Shown: positions 23,655 to 30,452 of the stretch, piece after piece
Layout: each line of letters begins with the position of its first letter
Position numbering within the stretch: the first letter of the stretch is position 1
Assembly (NCBI GenBank): GCA_035632095.1
Contig: DASQHM010000013.1
Coordinates: 1 to 30,452, forward strand
Length of the DNA stretch: 30,452 nucleotides
Reading direction: 5' to 3'
DNA from: DASQHM01 sp035632095
Lineage (GTDB): Bacteria > Pseudomonadota > Alphaproteobacteria > Ferrovibrionales > Ferrovibrionaceae
Notes under the pieces: generated by a model
Databases searched by the model: none
Told to the model about the DNA's origin: nothing
The model's input: only the letters and a program-made list of their open reading frames with translations
Program-made: the position numbers and the translations under genes

Positions 23655-26600
23655 ATCCCTCCGGCGCCTTCATCCGCCGCCCGGTGGCGACGACGCTGTT
23701 GACCTTCGGCGTGGCGTTGGCGGGCGCCGTCGCCTTCTTCCAATTGCCGGTCTCGCCGCTGCCGCAAGTCGATTTCCCGACCATCTCGGTTCAGGCGCAG
23801 TTGCCGGGCGCCAGCCCCGACGTGGTGGCGAGCAGCGTGGCGACGCCGCTCGAGCGGCATCTCGGCCAGATCGCCGACGTGACCGAGATGACCTCGTCGA
23901 GCACGGTCGGCTCGACCCGCATCACCCTGCAGTTCGGCCTCAATCGCGACATCGACGGCGCGGCGCGCGACGTGCAGGCGGCCATCAACGCGGCGCGTGT
24001 CGATTTGCCGGCCAGCCTGCGCACCAATCCCTCCTACCACAAATTCAATCCGGCGGACGCGCCGATCCTGATTTTGACGCTGACGTCGACAACATTGAGC
24101 CAGGGGCAGATCTACGACGCCGCGACCACGGTGCTGGAACAGAAACTGTCGCAAATTGAGGGCATCGGGCAGGTCAATCTCGGCGGCAGTTCGCTGCCGG
24201 CAGTCCGCGTCGAACTCAACCCGCAAGCCCTGTTCAAATACGGCATCGGCCTTGAGGACGTGCGCGCGGCGCTGTCAGCGGCGAACGCGCACAGTCCGAA
24301 GGGCGCCATCGAAGAAAGCGCGCGCCGCTACCAGATCTACACCAACGACCAGGCGCATGTGGCAGACGAATACCGTTCGCTGGTGATTGGCTACCGCCAC
24401 GGCGCGGTGGTGCGGCTGTCGGACATCGCGCAAGTCGTTGATTCGGTGGAAAATTTGCGCAACGCCGGCGTCGCCAACGGCAAGCCGTCCGTGCTGGTGA
24501 TCCTGTACCGCCAGCCCGGCGCCAATATCATCGACACGGTCGACCGGGTGAAGGCGCTGCTGCCGGAGCTGCAAGCTTCCATCCCCAACTCGATCGATAT
24601 TTCGATTGCGACCGACCGTTCGACCACGATCCGCGCTTCGCTGCATGAAGTGGAGCGGACGCTGCTTATCGCGACGGTTCTGGTGATTCTGGTGGTCTTC
24701 TTTTTCCTTCGCAGCACGCGGGCGACCCTGGTGCCGAGCGTCGCCGTGCCGGTCTCGCTGATCGGCACCTTCGGCGTGATGTTCCTGCTGGGCTATAGTC
24801 TGGACAATCTCTCCCTGATGGCGCTCACCATCGCGACGGGCTTCGTCGTGGACGACGCGATTGTCGTGCTGGAGAACGTCTCGCGCCACATCGAACAGGG
24901 CATGTCGCGCTTCCAAGCTGCGTTGCTCGGCGCGCGCGAGGTCGGCTTCACGGTCGTTTCCATGAGCGTGTCGCTGGTCGCCGTCTTCATCCCGATCATT
25001 TTCATGGGCGGCATAATCGGCCGGCTGTTCCGCGAATTCGCCGTCACGTTGTCGGTGGCGGTGCTGGTTTCGCTCGCCGTGTCCTTGACCACGACGCCCA
25101 TGATGTGCGCCCGGGTGTTGCAGCAGGCGAAGTCGGTCCGCCATGGCCGCATATACCGGACCAGCGAGCGTGCGTTCGACGCGCTGCTCAACGCCTACGA
25201 TCGAACCCTCTCGGTGGCGCTCCGCCATCCGCGGCTGACCATGCTTGTCCTCGCGGCGACGCTAGTCTTGAATGGCTACCTCTACGTGATCGTGCCGAAG
25301 GGCTTTTTTCCGCAGCAAGACACCGGGCGGCTGATCGGCGGCATTCAGGCCGACCAGAGCATCTCGTTTCAAGCCATGCGGCAGAAGCTCGGGCAATTCA
25401 TTTCCATCGTGCAAAAGGACGCGGCCGTCGACACGGTCGTCGGCTTTACCGGCGGCGGCCAGACCAACTCCGGCTTCGTGTTCATCGCGTTGAAGGCGCT
25501 CGCGGACCGGAAAATCTCCGCCGACCAGGTCATCAGACGGTTGCGGCGCGAGCTCGCCCAAGTGCCGGGCGCGACGCTCTTCCTGCAGGCGGTTCAGGAC
25601 ATCCGCGTCGGCGGACGCCAGAGTAACGCACAGTACCAATACACCCTTCAAGGCGACAGCGTGGGCGATCTTTCCACCTGGGTGCCGCGCATCACGCAGG
25701 CCATGCAGGGCCTGGCACAGATCACCGATGTCAACAGCGATCAGCAGGAAAAAGGACTGGAGGCGGATCTGCTGATCGACCGGAATACCGCCGCGCGCCT
25801 TCACATCAACGCCAGCCAGATCGACAACACCCTCTACGACGCGTTCGGCCAGCGTCAGGTGTCCACCATCTACAATCCGTTGAATCAGTATCATGTGGTG
25901 ATGGAAGTTGCGCCGCAGTATTGGCAAAGCCCCGACACGTTGAAGCAGATTTACGTCAGCACAGCGGGCGGCTCGCTCGGCGGCGTGCAATCGACCAACG
26001 CCATCACCGCTGCGCCACCGAGCACCGCCGGGAAGAGCGCTGCGAATTCGGCTGCGTCGGGCGCCGCGTCGTCGGCCGCGGCCAGCGCAACGGCGGTGCG
26101 CAATCTGGCGACCAACTCGATCGGGCGGACGGCCCGCGTCGGCGCATCCACCGGAGCCGCCGTCAGCACCCAGGCCGAGACCATGGTGCCGCTTTCGACT
26201 ATCGCTTCATTCTCGCCCGGAACGACCCCGCTCGGCGTCAATCACCACGGCATGTTTGTCGCCTCGACGATTTCCTTCAATCTGGCTCCGAATGTTTCGT
26301 TGAGCGATGCCGTCGCCGCGATTGATCAGGCCATGATCGCCATCGGCGTGCCCAATTCCATTCAGGGAAGCTTTCAAGGCACGGCGCGCGTGTTCCAGGA
26401 ATCCATCGCCAACGAGCCGATCCTGATTCTGGCGGCCTTGATCGCGGTCTATATCGTGCTCGGCGTGCTGTATGAGAGCTACGTACATCCCTTGACGATA
26501 CTTTCCACATTGCCGTCGGCCGGCGTCGGCGCGGTACTGGCGCTGTTGGTCTGCAACATCGAGTTCAGCATCATGGCGCTTATCGGCGTCATTCTCCTGA

Positions 26601-26971
26601 TCGGCATCGTCAAGAAGAACGCGATCATGATCATCGACTTCGCGCTCGACGCCGAACGTGCGCGCAAACTCACGCCGGAGCAGGCCATCTACGAGGCCTG
26701 CCTGCTGCGGTTCCGGCCGATCATGATGACCACCATGGCAGCGATGTTGGGCGCCTTGCCGCTCGCCATCGGCGCGGGCGAGGGCGGCGAGCTGCGGCAG
26801 CCTCTCGGCATTTCCATCGTCGGCGGATTGATCGTGAGCCAGGCGCTGACGCTCTATACGACGCCGGTGATCTACCTGTATCTCGACCGGTTCCGTCTCT
26901 GGGTGCGCGGCGAACGGCGAAAGCCCGGAACGCCGCCCGCAAGTTCGGCACAACCGGCGGGGGGCGCATGA
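23651..26971 (+). CDS. mdtC: RND efflux permease subunit, MdtC type, with Ala/Ser-rich insert
   Basis: A 1106-residue second RND permease of the HAE1 family. It begins MNPSGAFIRRPVATTLLTF. Relay residues are intact: D401-D402 in FVVDDAIVVLEN and K989 in GIVKKNAIMIIDFALDAER. It is about 70 residues longer than its partner because of an Ala/Ser/Thr/Gly-rich insert at residues 772-844 (bases 25964-26182), placed just before VPLSTIASF, where the partner has only about eight residues. By analogy with AcrB this point is the junction of the C-terminal docking and porter domains. The ATG at 23651 overlaps the mdtB stop as ATGA; an in-frame ATG at 23600 would only add Arg-rich residues read from mdtB. 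The stop overlaps the outer-membrane gene as ATGA. Confidence 0.94.
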   Translation: MNPSGAFIRRPVATTLLTFGVALAGAVAFFQLPVSPLPQVDFPTISVQAQLPGASPDVVASSVATPLERHLGQIADVTEMTSSSTVGSTRITLQFGLNRDIDGAARDVQAAINAARVDLPASLRTNPSYHKFNPADAPILILTLTSTTLSQGQIYDAATTVLEQKLSQIEGIGQVNLGGSSLPAVRVELNPQALFKYGIGLEDVRAALSAANAHSPKGAIEESARRYQIYTNDQAHVADEYRSLVIGYRHGAVVRLSDIAQVVDSVENLRNAGVANGKPSVLVILYRQPGANIIDTVDRVKALLPELQASIPNSIDISIATDRSTTIRASLHEVERTLLIATVLVILVVFFFLRSTRATLVPSVAVPVSLIGTFGVMFLLGYSLDNLSLMALTIATGFVVDDAIVVLENVSRHIEQGMSRFQAALLGAREVGFTVVSMSVSLVAVFIPIIFMGGIIGRLFREFAVTLSVAVLVSLAVSLTTTPMMCARVLQQAKSVRHGRIYRTSERAFDALLNAYDRTLSVALRHPRLTMLVLAATLVLNGYLYVIVPKGFFPQQDTGRLIGGIQADQSISFQAMRQKLGQFISIVQKDAAVDTVVGFTGGGQTNSGFVFIALKALADRKISADQVIRRLRRELAQVPGATLFLQAVQDIRVGGRQSNAQYQYTLQGDSVGDLSTWVPRITQAMQGLAQITDVNSDQQEKGLEADLLIDRNTAARLHINASQIDNTLYDAFGQRQVSTIYNPLNQYHVVMEVAPQYWQSPDTLKQIYVSTAGGSLGGVQSTNAITAAPPSTAGKSAANSAASGAASSAAASATAVRNLATNSIGRTARVGASTGAAVSTQAETMVPLSTIASFSPGTTPLGVNHHGMFVASTISFNLAPNVSLSDAVAAIDQAMIAIGVPNSIQGSFQGTARVFQESIANEPILILAALIAVYIVLGVLYESYVHPLTILSTLPSAGVGAVLALLVCNIEFSIMALIGVILLIGIVKKNAIMIIDFALDAERARKLTPEQAIYEACLLRFRPIMMTTMAAMLGALPLAIGAGEGGELRQPLGISIVGGLIVSQALTLYTTPVIYLYLDRFRLWVRGERRKPGTPPASSAQPAGGA

Positions 26972-28440
26972 GCAAGTCGCTTCGCAAGCTCTGGCCCTGG
27001 AAAACGCGCCGGTTTTGGGCGTTGGCGATGGTGTTGCCGCCGCTGTTCGGATGCGCGGTCGGTCCCGACTATGTGCGGCCGGAAATGCCGGCACCCGGTG
27101 CGTTCAAGGAGGCCGGCGAATGGAAGCCGGGCCAGCCGCAAGACGCCGCACCGCGCGGCGATTGGTGGGCGGTCTACGAAGATCCGATCCTGGATGACCT
27201 CGAACGCCAGGTCGAGGTCTCGAACCAGAACCTCAAGGCCGCCGAGGCGGCGTTCCGGGCCGCGCAGGCCGTGATCGGCGAGGCGCGCGCCCAATATTTT
27301 CCGGTCGTCTCGGCGACCGGATCCGCCACCCGATCCGGCGCGGGCGGCCAGTCCGGCGGCACGTCGAGTTCTTCCAGCTCCGGCCGCGTGCGCACCCAAT
27401 ACAATGTGTCTGCCGCTGCCAGTTGGGAGCTCGACGTTTGGGGCCGCATTCGCCGCACCGTCGAGGCCGATGTCGCCAATGCGCAGGCAAGCGCTGCGGA
27501 CCTCGCCAGTGCAAAGCTTTCGGCGCAGGCAACGCTCGCCAGCGACTACCTGCAGCTTCGCGTCAACGACGAGCTTCGCCATCTCCTCGAGGAGACGGTG
27601 AACGCATTCGCCACAACGCTGGAAATCACGAGCAATCGCTACAACGCCGGCACGGCTGCCAAATCGGACGTGGTCGCGGCGCAAGCGCAGCTCGACGGCA
27701 CCAGGGCGGCACTGATCAATGTGGGCGTGCAACGCGCGCAGCTCGAACATGCCATCGCCGCGCTGATCGGAAAACCGCCGGCCGAATTCTCGATTGCGCC
27801 GGAGCCCTTCGCCATTCGGGTACCGCGCACGCCGCCCGGGTTGCCGTCGGAGCTGCTTGAACGCCGGCCCGATATCGCCGCCAGCGAGCGCGCGGTCGCG
27901 GCCGCCAACGCGCAAATCGGCATTGCGGAATCGGCCTATTTTCCGACCTTAACGCTTTCCGGCTCCTACGGATTTTCCAATGCCGCCTTCTCGCGCCTGC
28001 TCACGGCGCCAAGCGCGCTCTGGTCATTCGGGCCGCAACTTGCCGCGACGCTGCTCGACTTCGGGCTTCGCAGCTCGCAGGTCGCTGCGGCGCGCGCCAC
28101 CCACGAACAGACGGTCGCCAACTACCGGCAGACGGTTCTAACCGCCTTCCAGCAGGTGGAGGACGACCTGGCGACGCTGCGCATTCTCGAGCAGCAACAA
28201 GAGGTGCAAGCCGCCGCGGTGGCGTCTTCCGAGGAGGCGGTGCGCCTGTTCATCAACCAGTACAAAGCCGGAATCGTGGCCTACACCAGCGTGATCACGG
28301 CCCAGACGACCGCGCTCACCAACGAGCAAAATGCGTTGAGCGTCCTGCAGAGCCGCCTGGCGGCGAGCGTTGCGTTGATCCAAGCCCTGGGCGGCGGCTG
28401 GAACGCGGCGCAGATCCCAAGCAGCGACAAGCTTCAATGA
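26968..28440 (+). CDS. efflux outer-membrane lipoprotein, OprM/NodT family
   Basis: A 490-residue outer-membrane factor, the exit duct of the tripartite pump. The N-terminus has a basic patch (RKLWPWKTRR), a hydrophobic stretch and the lipobox LFGC with C29 as the lipidated residue, then AVGPDYVRPEMPAPGAF, the conserved start of NodT-family proteins. Two repeats of the TolC fold follow: a first with EDPILDDLERQVEVSNQNLKAAEA split over two helices near residue 70, and a second with LLERRPDIAASERAVAAANA near 295. FPTLTLSGSYGF near 325 marks a beta-barrel strand. It starts at an ATGA overlap with the upstream permease, so the four genes are translationally coupled. It converges on livG with 13 bases between stops. 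Confidence 0.94.
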   Translation: MSKSLRKLWPWKTRRFWALAMVLPPLFGCAVGPDYVRPEMPAPGAFKEAGEWKPGQPQDAAPRGDWWAVYEDPILDDLERQVEVSNQNLKAAEAAFRAAQAVIGEARAQYFPVVSATGSATRSGAGGQSGGTSSSSSSGRVRTQYNVSAAASWELDVWGRIRRTVEADVANAQASAADLASAKLSAQATLASDYLQLRVNDELRHLLEETVNAFATTLEITSNRYNAGTAAKSDVVAAQAQLDGTRAALINVGVQRAQLEHAIAALIGKPPAEFSIAPEPFAIRVPRTPPGLPSELLERRPDIAASERAVAAANAQIGIAESAYFPTLTLSGSYGFSNAAFSRLLTAPSALWSFGPQLAATLLDFGLRSSQVAAARATHEQTVANYRQTVLTAFQQVEDDLATLRILEQQQEVQAAAVASSEEAVRLFINQYKAGIVAYTSVITAQTTALTNEQNALSVLQSRLAASVALIQALGGGWNAAQIPSSDKLQ

Positions 28441-28453
28441 GATATCGCGGCGG

Positions 28454-29206
28454 TTAGGCCGCAGCGTCGCCGAGATAGGCGCGCCGGACTTCAGAATTGG
28501 CCCGAACCTCCGACGGCGTTCCGGTGGCGATGGCGCGGCCATAGACCAGCACCGTGATCCGGTCGGCTAGCGCGAAGACCGCATCCATGTCGTGTTCCAC
28601 CAGCAGAACCGTCAGCTTGCCTTTGAGGCCTTGCAGCAGGGCGATCATGCGCCGGCTTTCCTCCGGCCCCATTCCGGCGGTCGGCTCGTCGAGCAGCAAC
28701 AGGCGCGGATCGCTTGCCAGCGCCATGGCGATTTCGAGTTGGCGGTGCTCGCCGTGAGAGAGGGCGGCGGCCGTCTGCCCGGCCTTCGACGCCAGACCGA
28801 CGAGTTCCAACAGCCGCGCCGCCGGCGCCCGCAATGCCGGGTCGAGCCGCGCATTGCGCCAGAAGCGGAACGAATGGCCGCTGTGGAATTGCACCGCGAG
28901 CGCCGCGTTGTCGAGCGCCGTCGCATCCGCGAACACCGACGTGATCTGAAACGAACGCGCCAGACCGAGACGGGCGCGCCGATAGGCCGGCAAATTCGTG
29001 ATGTCGCGCCCATCGAAGACGACGCGGCCGCGATCCGGCACTATCTCGCCGGTCAATTGACCGATGAGCGTGGTCTTGCCCGCGCCGTTCGGGCCGATCA
29101 CGGCGTGTACCTCGCCCGGCGCGATCGCGAAATCGAGCCGGTCGGTCGCCGTGATGCCGCCGAACCGTTTCACCAGGCCGCGCGTGACGAGGAGCGGTTC
29201 AGACAC
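28454..29206 (-). CDS. livG: branched-chain amino acid-type ABC transporter ATP-binding protein (LivG)
   Basis: A 250-residue cytoplasmic ATPase of the LivG subgroup of ABC importers. Walker A GPNGAGKTT (residues 38-46), signature LSHGEHRQLEI (149-159; the LSHGE/LSYGE variant is typical of LivG), Walker B LLLLDEPTAGMGPEE (D173, E174) and switch H205 in LLVEHDMD are all present. The LARSFQ stretch (82-87) also fits the subgroup. The start is GTG at 29206 with GGGAGG five bases upstream; the first bases overlap the end of the permease gene by eight, so translation is probably coupled. LivF and the periplasmic binding protein are not in the window. The substrate need not be leucine/isoleucine/valine: such systems also carry urea, amides and aromatic acids. 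Confidence 0.94.
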   Translation of the reverse strand: MSEPLLVTRGLVKRFGGITATDRLDFAIAPGEVHAVIGPNGAGKTTLIGQLTGEIVPDRGRVVFDGRDITNLPAYRRARLGLARSFQITSVFADATALDNAALAVQFHSGHSFRFWRNARLDPALRAPAARLLELVGLASKAGQTAAALSHGEHRQLEIAMALASDPRLLLLDEPTAGMGPEESRRMIALLQGLKGKLTVLLVEHDMDAVFALADRITVLVYGRAIATGTPSEVRANSEVRRAYLGDAAA

Positions 29207-30452
29207 GCTGCCTCCCGGCTGCTTGACGCCACGAGGGAATATCGAGCGTGCTCATGATGCCGCCGCGCGCGAATAGGACAAGCAGGACCAGAAGCGGCCC
29301 CAAAATCAGTTGCCAGTATTCCGTGTAGCTGGACAAGACTTCCTCGAGCAGCAAATAGGCGACGGCGCCGAGCACCGGCCCGGACACGCTGGTGAGCCCG
29401 CCGGCGATGACCATGATCAGAAGCTCGCCCGATCGCGTCCAATGCATGTAGGCGGGGCCGACGAATTGCGTCAGGTTGGCAAGCAGCGCGCCGGCGACGC
29501 CGCAGATCGTGCCGGCAATGACGAAGGCGCAGAGCTTGTAGCGATAGGACGGCAGGCCGAGCGCCTGCGCCCGCCGCTCGTTCGAGCGGATCGCCTGCAA
29601 CGCCAATCCGAACCGCGAATTGATCAGCCGCGCGATCGCAAGCAGGCAGAGCGCCAGAAGCGCCCAGACGGCGTAGTAGAAAGAAATCGGATTGCCGAGA
29701 TCGAGAACCGAGCCGAATCCGCTATGGCCCCGGAAGGTGAACCCGTCGTCGCCGCCGAACTGCCGCAGGCCCACGCCCACGAAGTACAGGAGTTGCGCAA
29801 AGGCCAGGGTGATCATGATGAACGCCAGCCCGCCCGTGCGCAGGCAGAGCGCGCCAATGACACATGACGCCGCCGCCGAAACGGCGATCACGAGCGCAAG
29901 CTGCGCCAGACCATTGGTAAGGCCGCTGATCATGGACAATCCGACGACATAGGCGCCGAGGCCGAGGAATGCCGCATGGCCGAAACTGACCATGCCGCCG
30001 AAACCGACGATGAGATTGAGGCTGAGCGCCGCGATGCCGAAGATCATCGCGCGCACCATCAGGTCGACGTAGAAGTGCTGGCCTGTGTAGGCGGCACCGA
30101 CCGGCACCAGAGCCAGAACCGCCATGAACACGCCGCCGACGATCCATTCGCGCCGCGGCGGAAGCGGAACACGCTCGGCGGCGGCGGCCTGGCTTTCATG
30201 GCCGGCGCCGGCCGCCGGAAACAGGCCGCGCGGGCGGAACAACAGGATCGCCGCCATCAGGAGATAGATCAGCATCGAGGCAAGCGCGGGGCCGACCGCG
30301 TTCGCCAGGGTGCGCGGCAGGATCGAGACCAGGAGGCCCGGCAGGAAACCGCGCCCCACCGTATCCAGCAGCCCGACAATGATCGCGGCGACCAGCGAGC
30401 CCCGGATCGAGCCGATGCCGCCGATGACGATCACAACCAAGGCTAGGATCAG
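29199..30452 (-). CDS. fused LivH-LivM ABC permease, 3' part (cut by window edge)
   Basis: The frame is open to the window end, so the N-terminus lies outside. The first 80 or so visible residues (VIVIGGIGSIRGSLVAAIIV to LLFRPRGLFPAAG) are the C-terminal end of a LivH permease. Without a stop and after a linker of about 20 residues (AGHESQAAAAERVPLPPRRE) a complete LivM permease follows, with GFGGMVSFGHAAFLGLGAYV and the cytoplasmic RSNERRAQALGLPSYRYK coupling segment. LivH and LivM are normally separate proteins; here both permease halves appear to be one chain. I found no in-frame ATG in the linker with a ribosome site. It is upstream of livG with an eight-base overlap. The number of LivM helices (about eight to ten) is normal. 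Confidence 0.9.
   Translation of the reverse strand: MILALVVIVIGGIGSIRGSLVAAIIVGLLDTVGRGFLPGLLVSILPRTLANAVGPALASMLIYLLMAAILLFRPRGLFPAAGAGHESQAAAAERVPLPPRREWIVGGVFMAVLALVPVGAAYTGQHFYVDLMVRAMIFGIAALSLNLIVGFGGMVSFGHAAFLGLGAYVVGLSMISGLTNGLAQLALVIAVSAAASCVIGALCLRTGGLAFIMITLAFAQLLYFVGVGLRQFGGDDGFTFRGHSGFGSVLDLGNPISFYYAVWALLALCLLAIARLINSRFGLALQAIRSNERRAQALGLPSYRYKLCAFVIAGTICGVAGALLANLTQFVGPAYMHWTRSGELLIMVIAGGLTSVSGPVLGAVAYLLLEEVLSSYTEYWQLILGPLLVLLVLFARGGIMSTLDIPSWRQAAGRQRV

Noticed and set aside
28447..28462. Hairpin GCGGC-ggttag-GCCGC at the outer-membrane gene/livG junction
   Set aside because: Only five pairs, no T tract, and it overlaps the livG stop; too weak to call a terminator.
1..30452. 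Search by eye for tRNA, rRNA, CRISPR arrays, transposases, integrases, att sites, toxin-antitoxin pairs and phage genes
   Set aside because: None seen. Base composition looks even throughout, so there is no visible sign of a recent mobile insertion, although a composition scan was not run.

Overview
The window is GC-rich, densely coded bacterial chromosome. Codon use, gene style and gene content (DUF2189, fused HAD-UbiA, LVIVD-repeat protein, branched-chain amino acid ABC system, twin-permease RND pump) point to an alphaproteobacterium, probably of the Rhizobiales/Hyphomicrobiales type. That placement is an inference from gene families, not from a marker gene. I see no rRNA, tRNA, CRISPR array, insertion sequence, integrase or phage gene. 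The window reads as ordinary chromosomal backbone with accessory metabolism.

Layout. (1) 1-1527, minus: the first codons of a DUF5996 gene, cut by the window edge, lie behind an M20 metallopeptidase. (2) 1685-4857, plus: a Cys-type arylsulfatase is followed 11 bases later by a formylglycine-generating enzyme, so the substrate and its activating enzyme are co-transcribed. (3) 4854-5885, minus: a short core MetE-type methyltransferase, convergent with the FGE and sharing a TTAA stop. (4) 6016-6936, plus: an orphan SAM methyltransferase. (5) 6952-7815, minus: a DUF2189 membrane protein with a GTG start. (6) 8046-8897, plus: an SMP-30-type lactonase, convergent with a minus-strand operon (11120 to 8906) of SDR, carboxymuconolactone-decarboxylase-like protein and a second SDR. 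Together these look like a small catabolic locus for an unknown hydroxylated or lactone-forming substrate.

(7) 11307-13175, plus: a HAD phosphatase-UbiA prenyltransferase fusion plus a four-helix SMR/ArnE-like transporter. This suggests synthesis and flipping of a polyprenyl-phosphate-linked pentose. It converges on (8) 13165-14715, minus: a polytopic membrane protein that may be a GT-C-like glycosyltransferase. (9) 14948-16417, plus: a secreted LVIVD-repeat beta-propeller, convergent with (10) 16426-18903, minus: an 825-residue patatin-like DUF3376 protein.

(11) 19216-28440, plus: a complete tripartite RND efflux operon of MdtABC type (adaptor, two permeases, outer-membrane lipoprotein), with ATGA overlaps at the two downstream junctions. 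The second permease carries a 73-residue Ala/Ser-rich insert. (12) 28454-30452, minus: a LivG ATPase and a LivH-LivM fused permease that runs off the window.

The best candidates for something under-described are the HAD-UbiA/SMR/GT-C-like group, the insert in the second RND permease, the core MetE without an obvious partner, and the twin-SDR/CMD/lactonase locus. None is proven novel from sequence alone.
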